Positions 1 through 6,630 of a stretch of 64,000 nt of DNA are shown here, one piece after another. The translations under genes and the position numbers were made by a program. This DNA comes from JBQTHI01 sp052390035 (GTDB lineage: Bacteria; Actinomycetota; Acidimicrobiia; Spongiisociales; ZC4RG35): contig JBQTHI010000044.1 of NCBI GenBank assembly GCA_052390035.1, positions 1-64,000 of the forward strand, given 5' to 3'. Under the pieces are notes generated by a model that saw only the letters and a list, made by a program, of their open reading frames with translations, searched no databases and was not told where the DNA came from. Numbering within the stretch: the stretch's first letter is position 1; each line of letters starts with the position of its first letter.

Positions 1-1
1 T

Positions 2-1399
2 GACAAAGATCTGGCGTTGGACCGCACGATGATTCCCCTCGGGTCGTGCACCATGAAGCTCAACGCCACCGCCGAAATGATCCCCATCACCTGGCCGGGC
101 TTTGCCGGCGTTCATCCGTTTGCCCCGGTCGATCAAGTGGACGGTTATCTAGAGCTGATCCGGCGCCTCGAGTCCTACCTCGAGGAAATCACCGGATATG
201 ACCGGGTATCCCTTCAGCCCAACGCCGGCTCTCAAGGCGAGCTGGCCGGCCTGCTGGCCATTCGGGCCTACCACCGTTCACGCGGCGACGATCAACGAAA
301 CGTCTGCCTCATTCCGTCATCGGCCCACGGGACCAACGCCGCATCGGCGGTTATGGCCGGAATGCAGGTGGTAGTGGTCGCCTGCGACGATCGGGGAAAC
401 GTCGATGTGGAGGATCTCGAGGCTAAGGCCGGCGCTCATGCCGAGCACCTAGCGGCGGTGATGATCACCTACCCATCCACTCACGGAGTGTTCGAAGAGG
501 CGGTGACTCGAATCTGCCAGGTCGTACACCAACACGGTGGACAGGTCTACCTTGATGGGGCGAATCTCAACGCCATGGTTGGTATCGCCCGACCCGGGGT
601 TTTTGGGGCCGACGTCTCCCATCTGAATCTTCACAAGACATTCACGATCCCCCACGGAGGAGGTGGCCCGGGAGTTGGCCCCATCGGTGTCGGTAGGCAC
701 CTCGCACCGTTCCTGCCCAGCCATCCCCTGCGGCCGGAGGCGGGGCCGCCCACCGGGATCGGGCCGGTTGCCTCGGCGCCATGGGGCTCTGCCGGGATAC
801 TGCCCATTCCGTATGCCTACATCCGGCTCATGGGGTCGTCCGGTCTGCGGCGAGCGACGGAGATCGCGATCCTCAACGCCAACTACCTGGCAACACGGCT
901 CCACCCTCACTTTCCAGTCCTCTACACCGGCACCGAAGGGCGGGTGGCCCACGAGTGCATTCTCGATTTGCGCTCGCTCACCCGCAGTACGGGCATCACG
1001 GCCGAAGATGTGGCTAAGCGGCTCGCCGACTACGGGTTTCACGCCCCCACACTCAGCTTTCCGGTTGTAGGAACCTTGATGGTGGAGCCCACCGAGAGCG
1101 AATCGCTCGAGGAAATCGATCGTTTCTGCGAGGCGATGATCGCCATCCGGGGCGAGATCGCCCGGGTCGAATCCGGGGAATGGAGCGAGGATCGGAGCCC
1201 GCTTCGCCTGTCACCGCATCCCGCCACCGACCTAACTGCTCCCAATTGGGACCGTCCCTACACCCGTGACGAGGCTGCGTTTCCTGTCGATCGTCTTCGG
1301 TTAGCCAAATACTGGCCACCGGTTTCGAGGATCGACGGAGCGGGCGGGGACCGTAACCTGATCTGTACCTGTCCCCCTCTAGAGGACTACGCACCCTGA
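2..1399 (+). CDS. gcvP: Glycine dehydrogenase (decarboxylating), P-protein, C-terminal half (5' truncated by window edge)
   Basis: The PLP-dependent P-protein decarboxylates glycine and passes the aminomethyl group to lipoylated GcvH in the cytoplasmic glycine cleavage system. The reading frame is already open at base 2 and reads DKDLALDRTMIPLGSCTMKL, which matches the middle of full-length (about 950 aa) GcvP rather than a split GcvPB start. The N-terminal half therefore lies outside the window. The PLP lysine is in the NLHKTF motif (Lys codon 635-637), followed by the glycine-rich PHGGGGPG loop. The C-terminus contains VGTLMVEPTESES and KYWPPV, as in the E. coli protein. The other gcv genes would be upstream, if present. 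Confidence 0.95.
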   Translation, partial: DKDLALDRTMIPLGSCTMKLNATAEMIPITWPGFAGVHPFAPVDQVDGYLELIRRLESYLEEITGYDRVSLQPNAGSQGELAGLLAIRAYHRSRGDDQRNVCLIPSSAHGTNAASAVMAGMQVVVVACDDRGNVDVEDLEAKAGAHAEHLAAVMITYPSTHGVFEEAVTRICQVVHQHGGQVYLDGANLNAMVGIARPGVFGADVSHLNLHKTFTIPHGGGGPGVGPIGVGRHLAPFLPSHPLRPEAGPPTGIGPVASAPWGSAGILPIPYAYIRLMGSSGLRRATEIAILNANYLATRLHPHFPVLYTGTEGRVAHECILDLRSLTRSTGITAEDVAKRLADYGFHAPTLSFPVVGTLMVEPTESESLEEIDRFCEAMIAIRGEIARVESGEWSEDRSPLRLSPHPATDLTAPNWDRPYTRDEAAFPVDRLRLAKYWPPVSRIDGAGGDRNLICTCPPLEDYAP

Positions 1400-1403
1400 A
1401 CCC

Positions 1404-1409
1404 TAGAAT
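1404..1409 (+). promoter_or_regulatory. Putative -10 element TAGAAT
   Basis: TAGAAT lies just after the gcvP stop. It predicts a transcript start near 1416, where an in-frame TTG occurs, or a 72-base leader before the ATG at 1488. No clear -35 was seen. Confidence 0.35.
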
Positions 1410-1487
1410 CAACCCTTGACTGCACCGGCTGCCAGTGGGATCGTGATTCCGCTCGATCCGGTCAGTCGGGCGCCCGAGAGGCCCATT

Positions 1488-2603
1488 ATGCAATTCAAAG
1501 GTTCAATTCGAGCCCCGGGAGAACGGGGTGTCGGCGTCCAGGTTGTCCTGGTGGTGGACGACTATCACTTGGAAGTCCGACGCCATGACGACCTGCTGGG
1601 CAGGTGGTATTTGGCCGATGTGGAGGTGGTAAGGGACATCGCCGAGCGATTCACCCTCTATCTCGGCAACGACGAGATGGAGTTTCTCGCCGATGACGCC
1701 CTGGTCTTCGCCTACGACGGCGTCACCCGGATGCAAGAGGGCTGGCTGAACGCTCAAAAGAAGCGTCGGCGCCGCCGTAGGGCCGCCGAGCAGGCGGCCA
1801 AGCTCAAAGACGACGGAACCACAACGGGTTCGGTGATGGTCGAGGAGAAGCCCGAGCCGATCGAGCGCGCTCGACCGGTAGAGAAGAGTCGCAAGCGGAA
1901 ACCGGCGGAGTCAGAGCTCTCTCGGCGGCTCGCCAGTCTCTCTGAGCCAAAGGTCACACGCGACCTCCTCGAGAGCGAGCCGATGTGGGAGGCGCCACCC
2001 GAACCGGTGTTATCCAAGGCTCGACGCCCGAAATCGGCCCGAACCACTCAATCGGAGATCGGTCATACCGAGCCAAACCATGTCGAATCAGCCACTGAAC
2101 TCTTCGATTCGGGCTCACCCGAAGCAATCGAGTCCGGCTCATCGAGCGTCGGCTCGATGCCCAGGTCGCTCCTTCCGTCCAACGGCAAGAGACCGGTAGG
2201 GAGGGCGAAGACCGTTGGCCGGGAGTCCGGGAGTCGCCACCGCAGTCGCCTGGACGAAATCGAGCCAGTGAGAGAAGAAGAGCAGTTGGAGGAGCCGCCG
2301 GTCAAGCAGCCGGCGCGCCGGAAACCTCAACGCCGGGAGGACCCCAAGGCGATCGCAGCTCCTTCCCCTACGAGTCAGGTTCTTCCAGAGGAGGCAGATC
2401 CGCCACCAGTCACCGAAATCCGCTTTGCTGCCGACGGACACCACCCGTCGGAGACGAGCACCGGCCTTCTCTCGAAGTTACGCCGTCAGCCCAAGCCCCC
2501 AGACGGTCATGTGCACAAATACCGCGACTCCGGATCAGCCGTCGGCTTGTCGCGCAGGGTTTGCACCGAATGTTCACATGTGTCGATTGGCAGCGAAGCC
2601 TGA
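1488..2603 (+). CDS. Conserved protein of unknown function with basic, disordered central region
   Basis: A 371-aa protein of unknown function. Residues 1-85 form a compact, beta-rich-looking domain starting MQFKGSIRAPGERG. A very basic KKRRRRRR patch follows at about 88-95, then some 240 residues of charged, low-complexity, probably disordered sequence. The C-terminal 30 residues regain order and hold a single CTEC pair, possibly half of a metal site. I recall similar N-terminal domains in actinobacterial proteins of unknown function. ATG 1488 was chosen because GAGAGG precedes it and the ordered domain begins there. A TTG at 1416 would add 24 residues. Confidence 0.7.
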   Translation: MQFKGSIRAPGERGVGVQVVLVVDDYHLEVRRHDDLLGRWYLADVEVVRDIAERFTLYLGNDEMEFLADDALVFAYDGVTRMQEGWLNAQKKRRRRRRAAEQAAKLKDDGTTTGSVMVEEKPEPIERARPVEKSRKRKPAESELSRRLASLSEPKVTRDLLESEPMWEAPPEPVLSKARRPKSARTTQSEIGHTEPNHVESATELFDSGSPEAIESGSSSVGSMPRSLLPSNGKRPVGRAKTVGRESGSRHRSRLDEIEPVREEEQLEEPPVKQPARRKPQRREDPKAIAAPSPTSQVLPEEADPPPVTEIRFAADGHHPSETSTGLLSKLRRQPKPPDGHVHKYRDSGSAVGLSRRVCTECSHVSIGSEA

Positions 2604-2625
2604 AGCCTTGTTGAGTCTCCGATAG

Positions 2626-2656
2626 AAGAAGGACCGGCTTGGGGCCGGTCCTTCTT
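2626..2656. terminator. Bidirectional terminator hairpin between convergent genes
   Basis: A perfect 13-bp stem (2626-2638 with 2644-2656) and 5-base loop, AAGAAGGACCGGC/GCCGGTCCTTCTT, lies between the stop of the unknown gene on the plus strand and the stop of the basic protein gene on the minus strand. The arms are A-rich on the left and T-rich on the right, so it can act on either strand. Confidence 0.75.
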
Positions 2657-2677
2657 GGAGCAACAGCGAGGCTTTGG

Positions 2678-2953
2678 CTACTTCTTGATGGTGGTCTTAC
2701 GGGCCGCCGTGCTCTGGGCCGCCGTGCTCTGGGCCGCCGGCTTGCGGGCGGGAGCTCTTTTTACCGACTTCTTGACAGCGGTCTTCTTGGCTGCTGCTTT
2801 TTTGGCGGGTGCCTTGGTCGCTGGCTTCCTTACCGACTTCCTGGTGGCGGTCTTCTTGGCTGCTGCCTTCTTGGCAGGAGCCCTCTTAGCCATCGCCTTG
2901 CGGGCGGGGGCCTTCTTGGCTGCTTTCTTGGTGGCTGCTTTCTTTGCGGCCAT
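2678..2953 (-). CDS. Histone H1-like Lys/Ala-rich DNA-binding protein
   Basis: A 91-aa protein composed almost entirely of Lys, Ala, Arg, Pro and Thr in AAKKA/PAKKA-type repeats, like bacterial histone-H1-like tails and the C-terminal tails of actinobacterial HU proteins. It has no globular HU domain, so it is a stand-alone basic tail that would bind DNA or RNA non-specifically and compact the nucleoid. ATG 2953 follows a good AGGAGG (reverse strand). The reverse-strand end faces the hairpin at 2626-2656. The upstream region is comparatively AT-rich and carries a GTTCATGAAC palindrome. The long open frames on the opposite strand are compositional shadows. Confidence 0.75.
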   Translation of the reverse strand: MAAKKAATKKAAKKAPARKAMAKRAPAKKAAAKKTATRKSVRKPATKAPAKKAAAKKTAVKKSVKRAPARKPAAQSTAAQSTAARKTTIKK

Positions 2954-3017
2954 GTGTCCTCCTGTCTCCGCGAGCCCCCGTGATCGAGGCTCGTCATGTT
3001 GCGTTGATAATTCAAGC

Positions 3018-3027
3018 GTTCATGAAC
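3018..3027. promoter_or_regulatory. 10-bp palindrome GTTCATGAAC upstream of the H1-like gene
   Basis: A perfect palindrome in the 101-bp AT-richer spacer between the mgs stop and the H1-like gene start, at a position suiting an operator. No family of regulator can be assigned. Confidence 0.3.
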
Positions 3028-3054
3028 AGCAATGCAAACATGTGATGAACGTGG

Positions 3055-4293
3055 TTAACGAATGTCCCCGATGGTCCCACTCGAGCCGGCGATTGTCCGC
3101 CGCATCATCCCGTGGAGATATTCGGAGGCGGGTCCATAGCCGCGGACGGCGACGCGTGTCGTGTAGTGCAAGACTCTGCCCACCCAGAGCCGGAAAGCCA
3201 GCTCTCGCCAATCGCTGTCGGTAGGGTCGAAGAGGTCGAGAAGTTGGCGAAGAGCAACGAGCCAACGGTGTTCGTCCATAGCCGACGTATCCGGCCACTC
3301 CTGCCATTGGATCGCAGCGTCGGCGAGGGAGCTTTCGAACGAAGACCTGAGCAATACCTCCTGGCGACGTGTCCAGGTCCGTGACAGGAGGCGCTGGGTG
3401 AGTTCGATGTCAAACCCGAGAGCCCCAGTGATCCTGTCACCAGAGATCCTGTCACCAGTGATCCTGTCACCAGCGATCCTGTCACCAGTGATCTGGTGAT
3501 AAGCAGCTGCCGTCGCCGGCTCAGTCACGTGGACCACCGTCGAAGGAGGAACCGCGGTTCTGAGCCGTTGAAGCGCGCCCAGGCATTCAAGCGCCATTGT
3601 TTTCAAGTCGAGAAGCGATTCATAGAGGGCGTGATCTTTTCCCTCGCTCGCATATGTTTCGTAGATCGACAGCCCGTGGGCGGCGGTGGCATACGTGATC
3701 ACGGTGTCGATTCCCCAGTCGCTTTGCTCGATGACCATTTGATCGGACGCGAGACGCTCGACGGAGTCCCGGGCGAAGGCCAGTTCCCCTGACAGCGGTT
3801 GTTCGATCCAGGGAAGGACGCTCTGCGGCCACAACATCGCAAAAGCTGGCCGGGTGATCATCCAGGTGATCATCCCGTCCGTGGCTGCCCGCGGGTAATA
3901 GTGACGGACGGCCTGATATCCGCGGTCGAGCGCTTTCTCCGCTCTGGCTATCCAATCAGTGTTGAAGCTCCTGATGTCGGCGTCATAGAAGTGAAGCCGC
4001 CGAAGATCGCTTTCGAGAAACAGGCGAAAACCGGTATTGATCGCATCGCCCTTGCCCGGACGTAATGCGCCGCAACGCTGTTGTGGCTTGATCGAAATCG
4101 TCGGCCTGGCTTCAATCCGTTCGGCCACTGCCGGCCAGGTGGGATCGTCACCGGCCGCCACCCCGATCACCTGGCTTACGGCGGGGTGCGAAGCGGCCAG
4201 CGTGAGGTTGGTGGCGACCAGCTCATGATCTTCGGCATCGAATGGGATAACCACCATCGTGCCTTGATCGAGTGAGGAGGGAGCATCAGGCAC
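3055..4293 (-). CDS. mgs: Mannosylglycerate synthase (GT78 family)
   Basis: Single-step synthase transferring mannose from GDP-mannose to D-glycerate, giving the compatible solute alpha-mannosylglycerate. The protein aligns by eye along its length with Rhodothermus marinus MGS: VIPF near the N-terminus, LRPGKGDAINTGF, the metal-binding HFYDADI motif, RHYYPRAATDGMITWMITR, WIEQPLSGEL, SDWGIDT, SIYETY..EGKDH, and VLHYTTRVAVRGY near the C-terminus. A 15-bp tandem repeat at 3426-3497 encodes a GDRI(T/A/S) repeat absent from the R. marinus enzyme. GTG 4293 is used because TAGGGT (4307-4302) lies 8 bases upstream. ATG 4257 would match the R. marinus N-terminus better. It diverges from the GDP-mannose-forming gene at 4314. 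Confidence 0.88.
   Translation of the reverse strand: MPDAPSSLDQGTMVVIPFDAEDHELVATNLTLAASHPAVSQVIGVAAGDDPTWPAVAERIEARPTISIKPQQRCGALRPGKGDAINTGFRLFLESDLRRLHFYDADIRSFNTDWIARAEKALDRGYQAVRHYYPRAATDGMITWMITRPAFAMLWPQSVLPWIEQPLSGELAFARDSVERLASDQMVIEQSDWGIDTVITYATAAHGLSIYETYASEGKDHALYESLLDLKTMALECLGALQRLRTAVPPSTVVHVTEPATAAAYHQITGDRIAGDRITGDRISGDRITGALGFDIELTQRLLSRTWTRRQEVLLRSSFESSLADAAIQWQEWPDTSAMDEHRWLVALRQLLDLFDPTDSDWRELAFRLWVGRVLHYTTRVAVRGYGPASEYLHGMMRRTIAGSSGTIGDIR
3426..3497. repeat. 15-bp tandem repeat, four copies plus a partial, inside mgs
   Basis: Units 3426-3440, 3441-3455, 3456-3470 and 3471-3485 read CAG(T/A/C)GATCCTGTCAC with only one or two differing positions, and a degenerate fifth copy starts at 3486. 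Because the unit is 15 bp, the frame is kept and the protein gains five residues per copy (GDRI plus Thr, Ala or Ser). Confidence 0.9.
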
Positions 4294-4300
4294 GAGCCGG

Positions 4301-4307
4301 TACCCTA
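4301..4307. promoter_or_regulatory. Overlapping divergent -10 elements for manC and mgs
   Basis: TACCCTA reads TACCCT on the plus strand, 7 bases before the manC ATG 4314, and TAGGGT on the minus strand, 8 bases before the mgs GTG 4293. The two hexamers share five bases, so both promoters would use the same DNA. No good -35 is visible for either. Confidence 0.55.
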
Positions 4308-4313
4308 ACGGTC

Positions 4314-5354
4314 ATGCCTTCGACAATTCCCGTGATCCTTTCGGGTGGTAAAGGCACGCGACTTTGGCCTCTGTCACAAGAGGAATCCCCCAAGCAATAT
4401 CACGATCTGATCGGTCCCGGCACCCTGCTTGAAAGGACCATCGAACGCATCGCCGAACTGGGCGAGCGACTGGTGGTGATCGGGCATGTCTCCCACGTGG
4501 GCCAGATTCTCGATCCGCTTTCGCGGTGGCCGGGAGGCACCGTGATTGCCGAACCGACCGGTCGCAACACTGCCCCAGCCGTCGCCGCCGCCGCGCTGCT
4601 CGCCGATCCTGATGACCTCCTGCTGGTAGTACCGGCCGACCATCACATCGCCGATCGCAACGCCTTCTTGGAGGCGGTCAGGATCGCTCAGAGTCGCGCA
4701 GAGTCCGGGCAGCTGGTTACTTTTGGTGTGGTCCCGACCCGAGTCGAAGAGGGGTACGGATACATCGTTACCGATGAAGCCTCCAACGATGGTGGGGCTT
4801 TGCGAATGGAACGATTCGTCGAGAAACCCGCGGCGGTTGATGCGGCCGCTCTCATCGACGCGGGGGCGCTGTGGAACAGCGGAATGTTCCTCTTTCGCGC
4901 CAGCGTGATATTGGAGGAACTGGATCGGCACTGTCCCGGCGTGACCGAGCCAGTGCAACGCGCCATCGAGTCGGCGAAAACCACCGACCGGGTTATCGGC
5001 CTGGGCCCCGAGTTCGGCGACGCACCGGGCGTGCCGATCGATGTCGCAGTTATGGAACGTACGGACCACGGATGGGTTGTTCCCCTCGACGCCGGCTGGA
5101 GTGATCTGGGCTCATGGTCCGGCCTATGGGAAATCGGCGACAGGGACGAGAACGACAATGTCACCGTGGGACGGGTGGTCGAACTCGAGGTCAGCAAGAG
5201 CTACATTCGGTCGGAGGGACCGTTGGTGGGTGTCGTTGGCATGGACGATCTGATCGTGGTGGCTACTCCCGACGCGGTTCTGATCTGCCCTCGCTCGGAC
5301 CCCGAGGGAGTGAAACGTCTGGTGGCCGAGTTAGCCCGACGGCAGCCGGGCTGA
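4314..5354 (+). CDS. manC: Mannose-1-phosphate guanylyltransferase (GDP-mannose pyrophosphorylase)
   Basis: Makes GDP-mannose from mannose-1-phosphate and GTP. The 346-aa protein has the nucleotidyltransferase signature LSGGKGTRLWPLSQEESPKQ at residues 8-27, VPADHHI, the EEGYGYI and FVEKP sugar-binding segments, NSGMFLF and the late DAGWSDLGSW motif. It stops before the phosphomannose isomerase domain found in bifunctional ManC/AlgA proteins, so it is the short single-function type. GTG 4272 would add 14 residues, but ATG 4314 fits the family start and the -10 spacing. The product is the donor substrate of the divergently encoded mannosylglycerate synthase. Confidence 0.92.
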   Translation: MPSTIPVILSGGKGTRLWPLSQEESPKQYHDLIGPGTLLERTIERIAELGERLVVIGHVSHVGQILDPLSRWPGGTVIAEPTGRNTAPAVAAAALLADPDDLLLVVPADHHIADRNAFLEAVRIAQSRAESGQLVTFGVVPTRVEEGYGYIVTDEASNDGGALRMERFVEKPAAVDAAALIDAGALWNSGMFLFRASVILEELDRHCPGVTEPVQRAIESAKTTDRVIGLGPEFGDAPGVPIDVAVMERTDHGWVVPLDAGWSDLGSWSGLWEIGDRDENDNVTVGRVVELEVSKSYIRSEGPLVGVVGMDDLIVVATPDAVLICPRSDPEGVKRLVAELARRQPG

Positions 5355-5356
5355 CT

Positions 5357-5362
5357 TACCAT
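5357..5362 (+). promoter_or_regulatory. -10 element TACCAT for the cytochrome c gene
   Basis: TACCAT ends 6 bases before ATG 5369, and GAAGG directly touches the ATG, too close for a normal ribosome site. This fits a leaderless start for the cytochrome-menC-menD operon. Confidence 0.45.
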
Positions 5363-5368
5363 CGAAGG

Positions 5369-5671
5369 ATGCGACGCCTAAGCCTGTTCATTGGTGGCCT
5401 GGTGTTGATCGGCGCTTGTACCGAGGCGCCTGCCCCGGATGCCACCGGACAGCAGATCTTCGAGCAGATCTGTTCGCGCTGCCACGGCGTCGATCTAGGG
5501 GGAGGAATTGGACCCCCACTCGGGTCGGGTTCCAACTCTGCCGAACAGGACGACGCCTTTCTGGTGCTGACCATCAGTAGGGGCCGGGGGAGGATGCCTT
5601 CGTTCAACGGCACCCTCTCCGAGGAGCAGGTTGCCCGGGTGGTCGAATACGTCCGCAGCCGTCAGGAATGA
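5369..5671 (+). CDS. Small monohaem cytochrome c lipoprotein
   Basis: A 100-aa exported class I c-type cytochrome. Residues 1-17 form a lipoprotein signal ending LIGAC, so Cys17 would be lipidated and the protein held on the outer face of the membrane. The haem site is CSRCH at 35-39 and the likely axial Met is Met77 in GRMPSF. It would carry single electrons in a respiratory chain. Its stop overlaps the menC start (ATGA), linking it to menaquinone synthesis. The donor and acceptor are not shown by the sequence. Confidence 0.9.
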   Translation: MRRLSLFIGGLVLIGACTEAPAPDATGQQIFEQICSRCHGVDLGGGIGPPLGSGSNSAEQDDAFLVLTISRGRGRMPSFNGTLSEEQVARVVEYVRSRQE

Positions 5672-6630
5672 GCGCCTCGATCCTCGAAGCGCTGGAGTTG
5701 CACACCGTTTCAATTCCGCTGCGTCATCGATTTCGCCGGGTCGTAAGCCGGGAGGCCGTGCTCATCAAAGGACCCGAAGGGTGGGGGGAGTTCTCGCCGT
5801 TTCCCGACTATCCCCCGGAAGTCACCGCCAGATGGCTCGCCTCGGCGCTCGAGGCGGCCTGCAGCGTTTGGCCTGAGCCGGTTCGCCGTTGGGTGCCAGT
5901 CAACATCACTGTGCCGGCGGTGGACCCTCCGACCGCTCATGCGATGGTGCTGACCTCCGGTTGCCGCACCGCCAAAGTCAAGGTCGCCGATCCCGGTCAT
6001 ACCCCAGAGGACGACTATCAAAGGGTGGCGGCGGTTCGCGAGGCGATCGGTCCGACCGGGAAGGTGCGGATCGACGTAAATGCCGCCTGGGATTTGGACA
6101 CGGCGACCCGGGAGATTACGCGGCTGTCGGTGTTCGAGTTGGAATATGTGGAACAGCCAGTCAAAAGCCTCGAAGACATGATCGAATTGCGCCGGCGAGT
6201 AGTCGTGCCAATCGCCGCCGATGAAGCTGTCCGGATGGCCGCCGACCCGCTCGAGGTGGCGGAACGCGGGGCCGCCGACATCATGGTGATCAAGGTACAA
6301 CCACTGGGAGGAGTGGTGCGGGCACTCGACCTGGCCGAGAGGTCCCACCTTCCGGCGGTGGTGTCGTCGGCGCTAGAGACATCAATCGGGATCGCTGCCG
6401 GTGTGCGCGCCGCAGCCTGCATTCCCGACCTCAGGTTCGCCTGCGGTCTCGGTACCGTCTCGCTGTTTCATGGCGACGTTGTCGATCGGCCGCTGCTGGC
6501 GGTTGATGGTGAAATAGAGGTGCGCCGTCCCGATCCTGATCCGACCTTGCTTGAACGGTTCGCGGCCGATCGGGAGACAGCCGCCAAGGTGCTGGGTGGT
6601 TTGCGCCGAGCCGCCGAGATGTTGGCGTGA
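5668..6630 (+). CDS. menC: o-Succinylbenzoate synthase
   Basis: Enolase-superfamily enzyme dehydrating SHCHC to o-succinylbenzoate in menaquinone synthesis. In the 320-aa protein the expected acid/base lysines are Lys103-Val-Lys105 and Lys209 (IKVQPLGG). Metal ligands fit Asp136 (DVNAAW), Glu162 (VEQP) and Asp185 (ADEA). It sits between the cytochrome c gene and menD with ATGA and GTGA overlaps, so the three are probably translationally coupled. Some relatives act as N-succinylamino acid racemases, but adjacency to menD makes the OSB role much more likely. Confidence 0.92.
   Translation: MSASILEALELHTVSIPLRHRFRRVVSREAVLIKGPEGWGEFSPFPDYPPEVTARWLASALEAACSVWPEPVRRWVPVNITVPAVDPPTAHAMVLTSGCRTAKVKVADPGHTPEDDYQRVAAVREAIGPTGKVRIDVNAAWDLDTATREITRLSVFELEYVEQPVKSLEDMIELRRRVVVPIAADEAVRMAADPLEVAERGAADIMVIKVQPLGGVVRALDLAERSHLPAVVSSALETSIGIAAGVRAAACIPDLRFACGLGTVSLFHGDVVDRPLLAVDGEIEVRRPDPDPTLLERFAADRETAAKVLGGLRRAAEMLA

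Noticed and set aside
2655..3224. Long plus-strand open frames opposite the H1-like gene with Ala/Leu/Phe-rich sequence
   Set aside because: They are antisense images of Lys/Ala codon repeats; the minus-strand gene has a strong ribosome site and terminator.
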